From: Hygrocybe punicea
Taxonomy: Eukaryota > Basidiomycota > Agaricomycetes > Agaricales > Hygrophoraceae
Direction of reading: 5' to 3'
DNA: 64,000 nt
Assembly: GCA_963556145.1 (NCBI GenBank)
Contig: OY744467.1
Location: 2,232,001 to 2,296,000 of the forward strand
Below the pieces are notes generated by a model. That model saw only the letters and a list, made by a program, of their open reading frames with translations. It was not told where the DNA came from and ran no database searches. The translations under genes and the position numbers were made by a program. Numbering within the stretch: the stretch's first letter is position 1; every line of letters begins with the position of its first letter. Shown in pieces: positions 34,667 to 46,230 of the stretch.

Positions 34667-36847
34667 TTAACCGGAAGCCACACCAGTGGACCCCATCTGG
34701 CTCTGACTGAAAACCTTCAGCCATCCGTCTCCCATGTCAGATCGAAGCGCCTCGATCTGTTGCCTATAGACATCTGCTTCATTTCCCAACTCTAAAGCTG
34801 TAGGGGGGTCATACACCGATGCAGTAATACGTGCTCTCTGATGAGCGGACTTGGGAGAGAATGTCGCAGAACCACGATTGATGCGCTTTGATGAGTTTGC
34901 CTCCGGGTTTTCTGTGGCAGAGTTATCGGTGGGGGAATATTCGGTATGGTGGCGGCTGTGCCTAGATCGTATGGCCGCTCGTGAGAAACTCGGTGGCGCT
35001 GTGGTATTTGTAGGTGCTAGAGGTTCTGCCGCCTTAGGCGTCGTGACATCCTCTTGGATACCAAATGGACCCCACTCTTTCAGTGGCGGCTGAGCGGGAC
35101 TTCGATCCCTCTTCACCACGCGACGTGGTCTGGCGTTGACGTCTGACCTGGCGCGCACATGAGACACGCTTTGTGACGTAGACCCATCACTGTTCTCTCC
35201 ATCGCCGTCTAATTGCACAATCCGCTTGTTCTTCTTCCGGTGCTTGTTGCCGGGTGCAGTGATCCCCGCCAGTTGGGGTGAGGCTGACGAAGACGAGGGC
35301 GGAGAAAGCTTGTTCGGTTTCTGTGCGTCTGTGGCATTGATTGGAGGTGAATAGTGTGCACTTACGGCAACGACGGGTGGCGAATGTGCGGTCGAGAGCG
35401 GACGTGAGGAGGACATCTGTTTAGGAGGTGGTATGTGGAGATTTCTCTTCTCGTAGAAGCCGGGGAGCGTGCCATCCAGCGTAATGCTCTTCCCTTCCTT
35501 CCAGAAGTGGTCAAAGCAAGCAATACGATAGTGATCTTCAGTCTCGGTGAACGGATTGCCTTCAACCCAAACTTCGGCAATATTAGGCAGGGTAGCTAAC
35601 CTCCCAACCTCTGCGCTCTCGTCCATTGCGTTGTGGCGAAGATCAACACGTTCGAGGGCAAGTAGGCGCTCCAATCCACATATTGATTCGAGCCGATTGC
35701 GCGAGAGGTTGAGTGATAATATTTGGCCTAGATTGGTGTAGATGCCTAGTACGGAGTCTATCATGTTGTCCGAAAGGTTGAGTGACACGAGGTTATAGAG
35801 TGCGGAGAGGCCGGTGGGAATCGAGACAAGCAAGTTAGATGACAAGTCGAGATGAGTTAGGGAGGTTAGATACGGCAACGGTTCCGTGGGTAAGAAGGTC
35901 AAGGCGTTGTCGGATAGCGACAGGCGCTTCAGGAAAGCCCACTTGAGAGATGATAGTTGATTCGAAGGGGATGGCGAGGCTGCATCGTTAGCAATAGGAG
36001 TTGTTTCCTCGGCACATTCTGCAACCGACTCGGGCAGCCGTGTGCTGAAGTAAGAAGTTTGCCTGGGTCTACGAGGAATTAGTCTCCGTCTTGCCCTGCT
36101 GGTACTGCCCTGCCTCCTCGCCTGATCGTCGATAACCGCACCAATAAAGACGTCAGATATATCTTCCAACCCACTTCTCTTAATGGTCAGCATTCTCAAG
36201 CCCTCCGCCAGCCTATCCCAGCCGAGCAGGGCACGCGGGTCAATGTCCGAACACTCCAAGCTTTGCAAGTTTTTAAACGCATCCAGGGGTAATGCATTCT
36301 GATTTGGTGGCTCGTTAGCCAATTCGGTGATCGCCTTACGACCTGGGGCACTGACGGAGAGTGCAGGGAGTTTGGTGAAGCTACTGTAGACGTATTTGAG
36401 TTCAGAATCAACACTGGGTGGCTCAGGCCGCCCCCACCAGCCTGCGCCAAGTGACAAGCCGGAGACGGCAGAGAGGGAGGAGCGTAAAGAGGAGAGCGAG
36501 AGCGTGTCTGATTTATCCGAGCGAAAGAGGTTGACGTAGCTCATGGGCCTGGAAGGACTGTCGACCTGGACATCGAGAGTGCCGACATCAATACCGATTG
36601 CCTCGAGGCGCATAAGAATATAAAACAAGCGATGTGTATCCAGAGACAAGACAACCGGCCTTGGAGGAGACGCGGTTTGGGTGGTAGGACCAAACCACCC
36701 AAGAGGATTGAATACGGACGGTGTGGTTTCACGAGCTCTTCGAGATCGTCGGGATTTGGAGAAGCCTCCCTCAGCAAGGTTCTTCTCGTTTGTCCTAATA
36801 AATGCAGACAAACGGCGAAGATATTCGTCGCCAGGTTCATGATCCAT
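34667..36847 (-). CDS. Leucine-rich-repeat protein
   Basis: A single exon encodes 726 aa from the chosen start MDHEPGDEY. The same frame continues upstream to 37066, but that would overlap the divergent RAD23 start; a further ATG lies at 37003. A first leucine-rich block sits near residues 200-265 (LDAFKNLQSLECSDI, LRMLTIKRSGLEDI). Regular LRRs follow at about 320-440: LKRLSLSDNALTFLP, LTHLDLSSNLLVSIPTGL, LVSLNLSDNMIDSV, ILSLNLSRNRLESI and LERVDLRHNAMDES. They end in a cap (ITLDGTLPGFYEK). The C-terminal 270 residues are basic and Ser/Pro-rich. The layout recalls fungal LRR proteins of the STK11IP/nischarin type, but I cannot assign a partner. Confidence 0.8.
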   Translation of the reverse strand: MDHEPGDEYLRRLSAFIRTNEKNLAEGGFSKSRRSRRARETTPSVFNPLGWFGPTTQTASPPRPVVLSLDTHRLFYILMRLEAIGIDVGTLDVQVDSPSRPMSYVNLFRSDKSDTLSLSSLRSSLSAVSGLSLGAGWWGRPEPPSVDSELKYVYSSFTKLPALSVSAPGRKAITELANEPPNQNALPLDAFKNLQSLECSDIDPRALLGWDRLAEGLRMLTIKRSGLEDISDVFIGAVIDDQARRQGSTSRARRRLIPRRPRQTSYFSTRLPESVAECAEETTPIANDAASPSPSNQLSSLKWAFLKRLSLSDNALTFLPTEPLPYLTSLTHLDLSSNLLVSIPTGLSALYNLVSLNLSDNMIDSVLGIYTNLGQILSLNLSRNRLESICGLERLLALERVDLRHNAMDESAEVGRLATLPNIAEVWVEGNPFTETEDHYRIACFDHFWKEGKSITLDGTLPGFYEKRNLHIPPPKQMSSSRPLSTAHSPPVVAVSAHYSPPINATDAQKPNKLSPPSSSSASPQLAGITAPGNKHRKKNKRIVQLDGDGENSDGSTSQSVSHVRARSDVNARPRRVVKRDRSPAQPPLKEWGPFGIQEDVTTPKAAEPLAPTNTTAPPSFSRAAIRSRHSRHHTEYSPTDNSATENPEANSSKRINRGSATFSPKSAHQRARITASVYDPPTALELGNEADVYRQQIEALRSDMGDGWLKVFSQSQMGSTGVASG

Positions 36848-37049
36848 ATTGTTGGTAGACAGCGGTGATGAACTGCCAGTGCCAGTGAAGCCCAACGGCT
36901 GCCAGCCTGAGAGTCCGGACTTACTGTCCGATAACGTGGTTGGGGTTAGGGTTACTAACGCGTTCTCCGAGTCACGCCAGCCCAAGCTTACTGCCCTCGA
37001 CATCGCCGGCGCATCGCTTACCGAACTCTCCCAGTAAAGTTCCTCAATC

Positions 37050-38005
37050 ATGAAAATCACCATCAAAACCCTGCAGCAAAAAGTCTTTCAGGTGAGTCGC
37101 CTTCGAATATTCGGTGCTTGCAACCTTTCATCAAATTATCAGATTGACGCAGAAGGGACTGACACCATCGGTGATCTGAAGAGCAAGATTCAAGAAACGC
37201 AAGGCCATGCCACCTCAAGTCAAAAGATTATTTATTCGGGTACAGATCGTCGTTGTCAGTCATCCCTCCTAAAACTCAAGCCCTTTTACAGGCAAAATCC
37301 TCCCCGACGATAAGACTGTGGAATCGTTTTCATTCAAGGAAAAGGATTTCTTGGTGTTGATGGTGGCAAAAGTGTGTCTTCTTCTGGTCGATTACATCTT
37401 CAAATTAACTATGAGTGCAGCCCAAGCCAACCCCCGCAGCTTCCTCAAGTACACCCGCCGTAACATTGAACCCACCTGCTGCTGCTGCTATCGAACCTGT
37501 AGTAGCTGAACCAGCGCCTGTTCAACCGGCACCTCCTGTCGCGACGCCAGCACCTCCCACTACAGATGCTGTGCCATCCGCAGCACCAGTCTTCGGGGAC
37601 ATGGGGTCATTTTTATCAGGGGAAGCGTTGCAGTCGTCCATCAATAACATGGTTGATATGGGGTTTCCACGGGACCAAGTATTGAGAGCTTTGAGGGCGA
37701 GCTACAACAATCCTGATCGGGCCGTTGAGTATCTGATGACTGTACGTTACTCTCCACTTTTTCTCAACTAGTCATTCGATCTTAATGATGAACACAGGGA
37801 ATTCCGGGACATTTAGAGGCCGAAGCCACTGGCCCTCCCCAACAACCAGCGACAGCGACAGCCCCTGTCCCTGCCCCTGCTGTAGTACCCCAACCCGCCC
37901 CTGCTCCCGTCCCTCCGTCACAGCCACAAAATCTTTTCCAGGTTCGTGATATGTTAACCTCTCACATTCGTCTATGTAACTTTTGTCTGCCAGCTTGCTC
38001 AGCAG

Positions 38006-38040
<35 letters not shown>

Positions 38041-38507
38041 ACAGCAGGCCGCTGGTGGCAATGTCCCTGGAGGAGCTATTGATATCGCTGCTTTGCGCAA
38101 TAATCCTCAGATCCAACAATTGCGAGAGTTGATGGCACAAAACCCAGCACTGATCCAACCGCTCATCCAACAATTGGCAGCATCGAACCCGGTGATGGCG
38201 CAGGCTATCGCGCAGAACCCAGAGGCGATGATGCAGCTGCTCACTGGAGATCCCGATACACCTATTGATGGAGGTGATGGTGCTCTACCACCCGGTGTAC
38301 ACGCTATCAGTGTGACTGAGGAGGAAAGGGCTGCAATTGAGAGGGTGAGTGACGATCAAGTTATTCTTCTGTGATGCTCAACCGGTGGTATCTCAGCTTG
38401 AGGCTCTTGGTTTCCCTCGCCAAGCGGCCATCGAGGCATACCTTGCGTGCGACAAGAATGAAGAGCTCGCGGCCAACTACCTATTTGAAGGTGGATTTGA
38501 AGACTAG
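37050..38507 (+). CDS. RAD23: RAD23 ubiquitin-receptor / DNA-repair protein
   Basis: RAD23 carries ubiquitinated proteins to the proteasome and stabilises the XPC/Rad4 damage sensor. The layout is complete: ubiquitin-like domain ([14 protein letters not shown] spliced to [17 protein letters not shown], then KIIYSG and KILPDDKTV), Pro/Ala-rich linker, UBA1 ([20 protein letters not shown]), poly-Gln/Ala linker, XPC-binding domain ([20 protein letters not shown], then NPEAMMQLL) and UBA2 ([20 protein letters not shown]) ending FEGGFED. There are at least seven exons. It is divergent to the LRR gene with about 200 bp between starts. Confidence 0.93.
37993..38046 (+). repeat. CAG/CAA tract encoding polyglutamine in RAD23
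   Basis: A run of mixed CAG and CAA codons encodes about 17 consecutive Gln residues between the UBA1 and XPC-binding domains. Mixed codons suggest selection against slippage or old age. Length variation between strains is likely. Confidence 0.85.
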
Positions 38508-38789
38508 GCGAGAGGTTATGTATGCAAATTGTCTCCAGATTCGACTCTGTAACATCCACGATTAGTATAAAAGTGACCAGTAGTATAAAAGTGACCCAAC
38601 GGTAGATCTCGAGCCCTCGGGTAAGCTAAGCACAATCAGTCTTCATGCTACATTCCTCGAATTGAATGAGCGAGTCTCTCAGCGTCATTTATAAAGACCC
38701 CAAATGAGCAATAAAACTAAAAATTCGAAGCACTAGACCCTAGGTATGTATGTACCTAGTAAATTGCAAAGTAGATAGAAGTAGAACTC

Positions 38790-40910
38790 CTACATAATCT
38801 CATCCAGAGTCATATCCCCAGGAATGGTTTCCAACACCTGTTTCTGATGACTCTTCGCGTCTCCCAGATGCTCAACGTTCACGCTAATGTTGACACTCTG
38901 GTCAGCCAGCGCGGGTCGTCCGACGCGTGTAATATTCGTCCGCGGTTTGTTTTCAACGACAACAGATTTATACATGCCAAGTTCGTGTCGCAGAGCGTTT
39001 CCCTCCGCAACCGCCATTTCGTGGTCAAGCGTACACTTGAGCAGTTGCTGCAAAGCAGTCAGGTTCAGACACGCGAAAAGAAAATGCTCAACGTACTTGC
39101 TTCGAGGCTGCCAACTGTTTCCGTATCCTGTCAACATACATTATCCGCTGCGCAGGATTCGCGTGTCCCAGGATTTCTGCATTGAATTTACTCAGTCTCT
39201 GGGCCTCGCCCTCTGCCAGCTCGTTCCGAGCGACCAAGGCATCAACCTCGTCATGAAGTCTGTAGTATGCCTCTTGGTACCGCTCAGCATCCTCCAATTC
39301 CGCTGCCAATCTGAATGGCCACTTTGCTATGAGTAGGTTCGAAGATATAAGCGTTGTCATCATGGGACGCACTGTTCGATTTCAGCTCTGAGACCCTCCT
39401 CCGCCATCCGACTCTTTTGCACAGTGGATATGAGCCGCTGGACAGCACAACGCTCCTTCTTGAGCGCCTCCTCGTTCTTGGATGCTTCTGCAAGCCTCTT
39501 CGTTTCCACCTCCTCAAGTTGTCGCCCCAACGTTTCAGAAGTGGTCTTCAACTCCGCCATTGATAGGATCAGATCATCCAGTTGCGTCTTGGTACTCTCC
39601 CGTTCTGCCTGCACGGCTTTGAGCTGCGATGTGGTCGATACTAGGGTGGCTGAGGCTGCGTCACGGTCGGCAATATGCTGTTGTATGACCGCCTCCCTGT
39701 CTTGGAAAGACCCGTCCACCATCCAGAATAATTGGAATAGCTCGCTGTTCACATGCTGATAGAACTGACAGGCGGCCTCATTTCCCAGGACGCGCGCTTC
39801 TAATTTCTGTTTTCCCCATTCGTGGACCTCTGCTTCAACGGCGGCAAGAGCACGAGTGTCTTGTTCGGAATCCAGATGGAGTTGATCAGCCCGACCTTTG
39901 GGAAGGCCGTGCAAGGTGCTTAAATGGCACATAGCCTCCTCTTGGACGTCTTGTAATCGGGTAGACAGGAAAGCATTTTCCTCCTCCATGTGCCTTACCA
40001 GGCTCGCCAACTCTACCACCTGTCCCTCCACATTCGCTAGCTTGCGTTCCAACCGGAAAACTTGCATGAGCAGGGCCGAATGCTCATACTTGATATGGGA
40101 GTGAGTAGACATGGGGATTGTCGCCGATGCCAACCGACCGTACTCCTCGGCCACTCTGCTCAACACTGACCGATATTGTTCCAATTGCGTGACGAGTTCT
40201 TGTTCCGTGGACGCAGATTCAGATGCCAAAGTCAGTAGAGACGACTGAGCGCGACGCGCTTCGTCGCGAGCATCACTGATTTGGACTTCTGATCGTTGAG
40301 CAGCGGCACGCATTTCCCGCGATTCCTCGTCGTTCTTCCTCTTTATATCTTCCACCCGTGTCTCCGCAGCATCTCTCTTCTTCTTTTCGGAAACCAGAGA
40401 TTTTTCCAGCTCGGCAATTTTCGTCTCCCGCCCCTTTATTTCGTCTCTTCGTTTAGACTCTAGGGCTTGGAGAGCTTTCTTGAATTCCCCCGCCTCCCCT
40501 TGTTTGCCTGAGAGCTGTGCACGTTCATGTTCCGACATTCGAAGCTTAAGACGCAAATCTTTGATTTCGGCTTGGTCGGCGGATGCATTCTTTTTGAACT
40601 CTTGTACCCGAGCGTCTAAAGCATCGACTTGTTTTTTCTGTTTATCGAGACGCTCTGCTTGTTCTCCGTTTGTTTTTTGGCACCGCGACATCTCGAGCTT
40701 GAGACGATCAACGTCGGCTTGATACTGATGGTGAGAGGTCTGATTTTCTTTCAATTACGACAAGAGTACTACATTGCTTACGGATTTCTTGTTATCAGCG
40801 TGCAAATTCTTCAGGTCTTCCACTTTTGTCTGAAGAAGTGCATATCGATCCGCAAGATCCGGGGCTTGGCTGTATTTCTTCGCGGATGGTTTTGTATTTG
40901 TAGGGTTCAT
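38790..40910 (-). CDS. HMMR-like coiled-coil protein
   Basis: The start is MNPTNTKPSAKKYSQ; a short intron near 40785-40735 joins it to a 450-residue exon, and two or three exons follow to 38790. Nearly all of the large exon is heptad-rich and highly charged (LDKQKKQVDALDARVQEF, KIAELEKSLVSEKKKRDA). The C-terminal exons contain LGHANPAQRIMYVDRI, close to the LGHQN...KIKHV signature at the C-terminus of HMMR/RHAMM, a spindle-associated microtubule protein. This supports a spindle or centrosome role. The final residues are DMTLDEIM. Length (about 650 aa) and the ordering of coiled coil then HMMR-C-like motif fit that family. Confidence 0.6.
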
Positions 40911-41429
40911 GTCTGTATTATATGTCCCGGGTCCTGCAACCGTTCCCATCAACAATTTTGCATCACTCTTCACCACCCGAAAGCGTACCTGGTATGTCTG
41001 ATGGCTTGTCCTGAGAGAAACGATCCGCCTTTTCAAGGAATGCCCCGCGTTTGTAAGATTCCAATTGCGATTCTGATTCACGCTTGTTAGCTTCGTCTCG
41101 GAGTCGACTTGGCTAGAACTTGATATACCTTGAACGATATTATAAGTATTGGGGCCTGGAACGTCAGGTACTGAGAACGATTATTGTCTAGTGCAAACTC
41201 ATGACAAAAAAGGAGTGTGCACTTTTGGGGGGTAAAAACCTTGGACCTTTCGGAAACATAGGACTTGCCAAGTACTAGTGGAAGCGAACAGCTACCCAAC
41301 ATGGGTAAACAGACGCGTCTGAGATCACATGATCCGAAATTAAAAGATTGCCGGTATTGGCAGCAAGCCGTGCAAAGACTTGATCATTTGGCTCCAGGTG
41401 GACGTCAATCAATACAGTACTAGTATTCA
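40911..41429. other. Gene-free region between HMMR-like and PPR genes
   Basis: This is the promoter side of the HMMR-like gene and the 3' flank of the PPR gene, both on the minus strand. Short ORFs here (for example around 41087-41302) show no family features. An upstream in-frame extension of the HMMR-like first exon to 41081 exists but looks non-conserved. Confidence 0.35.
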
Positions 41430-43182
41430 TCATCTGAGGATGTTCCTCAACTGTCGTGGAATCTCATAACCACACTGTCTCATTTCCTCTAATGCGAGCT
41501 TGTACCGCGAGTCGTCGACCGACAAGCATTTCTGGATGATCGTCTCGTACACGGTCGACGTTGGGATGTGTTTTCCTGCCTTCATCTCCTCCAGGTAGAA
41601 GAAAGCGTCTTCGTATGTTGTCTGCGTCAGGCAAAGCAGGATGATATTCTCGTATGTCCGCGAGTTGGGTTTGAGCTTGGCCTCCTTCATTTCTGCGAGA
41701 AGTCGATCGCCAAGCTCTCTGTGACATGCGTTGACGCAACCAGTGAGAAGTAAGTTGAACGTATCGACAGTTGGTTTAACGCCGTAATCTGCATATGTCT
41801 TGTATGTGCCTACAGCGCGCTGTAGGTCACCGAGAGACACGGCCGCCTGAACGATAACATTCATTACTTCGACATCGAGATGCTTCCCTTCCTTGTGAAT
41901 CTCCTCCACGATCGACCAGGTTGCATCCAGCGCATCGACGTCCTTGCTGATGCTTTCACATATCGGAGAAGTGGTAGCAGAGAGCGGCCGTATATTTTTT
42001 GCCCTCATGGCGTTGAATGTCAAAAATGCTCTTTTGATGTTACCAACACGACAGAAGGCCTCGATGAGGGCTGCGAAGTGGTGCTCCTGCCTTGGCGCTC
42101 CCATAACCTGGAGGACCCGAAAGACGTCCATTGCAAGATCCGGTAAGCCATGTCGAGCAGCAGTATGCAAAACATCGATGCAAGTCCCTTCGTCCGGCAG
42201 GACGTTGAGCTGGTGGACTGCCATATCCCAGCTTTGAGTAACACCATCGACCTACGTCCAGGACGTTTAGAATAAAGACACTGACTCCATGGATGGATAC
42301 TCACATACAGATCCTGCGCAGATGACATCAGGCAGTTCATCCATACTTCCGGACCGAGCCTACGACTAGAATCTTCCTCGAACGAAGTAGCTAGATCTAG
42401 AGCAAGTCTAGGATAACCCAACCGAGCTGCCAGCAAAATCACACCCTGGACGGCCTTGAGCTCAGGCACCAGACCCCGCGCATTCATGTCAAAGAGAAAC
42501 TGCAGCGCCAATTCGAGATTTTCGTTGGAAAGATACCGAGAGATGATGAGGGTATAGGTGTAGGTGCTGAGAGGCATTCCAAATTCCCTCATTTTATCCA
42601 CTGCTTCCCACATAGATCGGGAGTCTCCTCGTCGTAGGGACTGGTCAATTTATAGATATTAGAAAGTCGAGTTCATTTGAAAAACCGAGCACTTCACTTC
42701 ACATTGATGAGATAGAAAAATGTTTGATGGTTGGGTTTCAAACCCGACAATTGCAAGTCCTCAAATATTGCCCATGCTTCCAAGCCCATGCCAACGTGAC
42801 TGCATGCACCGAGGAGGTGATTATAAGTCGAGAGGTCTGGTTGGATTCCTTCGTCTTTCATCGTCTTGCATCTTCGCAATGCCTCGATGAAATCATGAGA
42901 ATCGGCAGCCTTTGCCAGAAATAAGTTGTGTTGAACAAGAGTCGTTCTGTGCTGTGTATCCTGAACTGTATTGTGGAAGCTTTCTGGTAAAACATTGTCA
43001 TTTGAGTTGTAGAGATAAATATTGAGCGAACTTGCTTGATATATGGATCTTGCGGTATTCAGAATGTCGTATAGCTTTGGATAAATCTGCACATTTACTG
43101 GCTCTTTTGAGGGTGTTCCTCGACACCAACGAGAGCATTGAAGACCAAGATGGCTATGGCAAACACTGAACAACAACAGCAT
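41430..43182 (-). CDS. Pentatricopeptide-repeat (PPR) protein
   Basis: Three exons (first from 43182 to about 42704, second about 42641-42302, third about 42252-41430) join at LINSLRRGD and QDLYVDGVTQ. Repeated 35-residue helical pairs are visible: IQPDLSTYNHLLGACSHVG, LKPNHQTFFYLIN, MPLSTYTYTLIISRYLS, VMNVIVQAAVSLGDLQRAV, VKPTVDTFNLLLTGCVNA, LKPNSRTYENIILLCL and IPTSTVYETIIQKCL. These are classical PPR helices that bind single-stranded RNA, normally in mitochondria. The N-terminus (MLLLFSVCHSHLGLQCSRW) is hydrophobic and basic but not a textbook presequence. The specific RNA target is unknown. Shares a 131-bp divergent promoter with RAD21. Confidence 0.85.
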
Positions 43183-43313
43183 CCGTTAGTGCACAGCCAC
43201 CGTTTCGTGTTCAACCGTGACCACCACGTTAAATTAACCCGCGTACACAACCGCGACAGACGCGCGGTCGCCCCCTTCTTGTATATTTTCACCTTTTTGC
43301 ATTATGGTATACG
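43183..43313. promoter_or_regulatory. Compact bidirectional promoter PPR / RAD21
   Basis: Only 131 bp separate the two divergent start codons. The stretch is GC-rich, with cgcgacagacgcgcggtcgc near 43250-43269 containing overlapping CGCG elements. MluI-type cell-cycle boxes (ACGCGT) are not exactly present, though gacgcgcg is close. Confidence 0.4.
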
Positions 43314-45738
43314 TTTTGCTCCTCATTGCCTACAGATACTCACCGTCACTAGTTCTATTCAGAAGCAATTCTTTCCCGTCGCGGTCCCCTTGCGAAAGTA
43401 TGGCTTGCCGCGCACATGGAGCGAAAACTATCCAAGACCCAAACTCTCCAGACAGATATCGAGCAGTCTGTCGGTGAGGTCTGGCGCCTGCCATATACCT
43501 GATGGCGGCTAATAATAATCTATTATAGGAGCTATCATGGGACAAGAGATCGAAGTCATGGCACTTCGATTAAGCGGACAGCTTCTTCTCGGCGTCGTAC
43601 GCATTTACAGCCGTAAAGCCAAATACTTGTTGGACGACTGCAATGAAGCCCTCCTAAAGATCAAAATGGTAAGTACTCTTCGCTCGGTTCCGATATCGAA
43701 ATCTAATTAGTACTTGTGTCCAAGGCTTTCCGCCCTGGTATAGTAGATATGACAGAGGACCAGCTCGCTGTGAACCGTAATGCCATCACCTTACAGGGCG
43801 GTGACCTTGATCTCGACCTTCTTTTGCCCGATATCAACTGGTACGATTTCTTTGATCATAACGGACCCTGATTGTTCACAATATATTTCAAGGGATGTGG
43901 ACTTCGAAGACCGTCCCCTGCAGCCACAAGGTCAACATGTCGCACGCGTGGCAGATATTACGCTTGCAACCGCTGATGATCTCCCGTTTGACCTGGATGA
44001 CCCCGGTTACGGATTCGACCTCGGACCATCCGATGGTATCGGGTCGCAAGATTTTGATCTTGAATTAGGACTCGATTTTGGTGACGGCCCTGTTAGTGTC
44101 AACGGCAATGAGAACATGAGCATGGAAGTTGGACGAGACGCTGCTGCACCTAGACTTTCACTCGATTCAAACATCTTGGGCCACGATGGCATGGACGTGG
44201 ATTTGGATCTTATCTCCCACAGGAGCAGAAGCAGAGCCGGATCCGAGCACCCTTTCCGACCAGACATGAATATTGATTTTGGTCCTGACTTGGATGGAAT
44301 GAACCTTGATCTTGGTGTTAATTTTGGAGACCAAAACCCTTTGAGTGATCGCGAGAAGACCCCCGGTCAAACGAGGTCTTCTTCCCGAGCTTGTATGTGG
44401 TTCTTCGCGTGATCTTTTCCAACGAAGGCAAAACTTAGACACATTCTAGCTTCCCCATTATCTGAGCCTCCGCCAACGCCGCCTCCAGAGGAAAACCTTC
44501 CCTCTCCAGAGTCTACAACCAAGTTAAAAAGAAAACATAAGGAGAAGAAACAAATTATCGATGCTGTCACCGAACTCAAAGATGGACCTGGCGCAAAAGG
44601 TAGTCGCGGAAAAGACGTTGGACTCGGGGCTCCAATGACCAAGGATGTGAGTAACATTCTAACGGGACAACATTTCCTTCCACGGTCGTCTGTCGTCATG
44701 CGACTACTTGAGATTCGGGATGATCCTTTGGCTCATTTCCTACCCACCAAAGTCACACCCAACGGTATCTTTTTCTGCATTGCGCCTCCGGGATTAGCAC
44801 CAGAACTGGCGGACATGTTTCTGCAGCCTGTGCAGAATACTCTTGCAACCAAACGACGGGGTCTATCGCCAGAGAAGGGCACAAATAAAAGGCCTCGACT
44901 GGATGGCAGTGTGGCTGGTGATGACGAAATCGAAATTGCGCGAAGAGCCGGCAGTGTTGCTCCCAGTATACTGGGGAGTGACGTCCTAGGACGGGGAAGC
45001 CTTGCTCGGGAGGGTGGGTTGGATTTCGGAGATACTGGCATTGGTGTCGATGACTTCCAGATGGATGTAGGTGGGTTTGAGATGGGAGGTGGTGATGTGG
45101 ATCTGGAAAGAGCTCGGTCAAAGTCTGCTGCGCCAACCGATCGGAGTCGTATGTCCACACCCGCTGCAGATGGTGTACCCATAGAAGATGGCGATGAGAC
45201 TTACGCCGATGCAACTTGCCCAATCGCCATGTTTGACATCCGACCTTCCTCGCAAACCCAAGGTGAGGAACACGAAGCCGAAATTGTCAATCATGAGGGC
45301 AAAGGTTATAGTAAAAATACCATCAAGGCCCTGGGTGTCATTCGCAAGGAACTACAACCTGTCGAGGGGCAAGACAAAGTACTGAGCTTCCGCAAAATAT
45401 CCGACAAGGTGTGTTCTGTTCAACGCCCGTAATGATTCCTGACCGCCAATCTCTGATGACAGGCCTCGAGACGCGCTGCCTCCTCATTCTTCTTCGAGCT
45501 TCTTGTTCTGGGAACACGAGATTGCATACATCTCTCTCAGGCTGCGCATCACGAAAACATCGAGGTCCGCGCAAAAGAGAAATTGTGGGAGCGCCAAAGA
45601 CACAGCTCTATACCGCCTTCTCGTCATGGTTCCGTTGCGCCTTCCCGAGCGGGTTCTGTTGCCCCATCTCAACATGACGACCTTCCTCCCCGGCATAGCT
45701 CCATGGCACCTTCCATTGCGTCCTCCATGGGCTTGTGA
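43314..45738 (+). CDS. RAD21: Cohesin kleisin subunit RAD21/SCC1
   Basis: This kleisin closes the cohesin ring and is cut by separase. The coding region opens with a bare ATG (43314-43316) directly followed by a GT-AG intron to 43352; exon 2 then starts [19 protein letters not shown], restoring the family-wide MFYSE start. The N-domain continues [40 protein letters not shown] and [15 protein letters not shown]. The middle is Asp/Gly-rich and disordered, with candidate separase sites not assigned. The C-terminal winged helix is clear: [20 protein letters not shown], then [11 protein letters not shown] Ser/Pro/His tail ends SSMGL. At least seven exons. RAD21, not REC8, is favoured by the full N-domain and length. 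Confidence 0.92.
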
Positions 45739-46230
45739 TTTCCACTTTTTTAGGTTTATATTATGGATGTGTTCTTGATTCGTTGATAGGAGGAAATGCG
45801 TCCATCTACCACTATTATTTATCACCTTGTTGTTTTGTGTAGTGTTTGTATCAGCGAGTAATACGCCAATCGGAACGTTGGAAGCATAATAATAATATAT
45901 TATGTAATGCATGGATCTTATCTTATCTTATTTCCCATCTTACTCCCGGGTCAAATATCGAGAAAATCCATCCAATGTAGATCTGGGAGAACGCATGCTT
46001 TGTGCTTGTGCTTGTTGTGAACCCCTTTCACTGTATATCCGACTAAGCTAAAATCTTGCTCCTCAGAGGTTGGGTTTGTCCATGTCAGCCACCCACCGAG
46101 CATAAAGCTCAGCACCTGCGCGTGCAATGATTACTTTTCTTCGTCCCTTGTAATCCGGGATTACGATCACGCTCGTTAGCCTCCTTGTTTTTGCTTAATT
46201 CCAACTGCTAAACATTCTTTGATCGCCAAT
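45739..46230. other. Intergenic spacer RAD21 / GH16
   Basis: This 490-bp region is the RAD21 3' flank and the GH16 promoter side. It contains a taataataatatattatg AT-rich stretch at about 45887-45905 and repeated cttatctt near 45920. No gene was seen. Confidence 0.35.

Noticed and set aside
36848..37066. N-terminal extension of the LRR protein to 37066
   Set aside because: It would overlap the RAD23 start on the other strand and shows no conserved features. A start at 37003 cannot be excluded.
44733..45223. Two minus-strand ORFs opposite RAD21
   Set aside because: They lie opposite the Asp/Gly/Arg-rich disordered middle of RAD21 and have no family signature.
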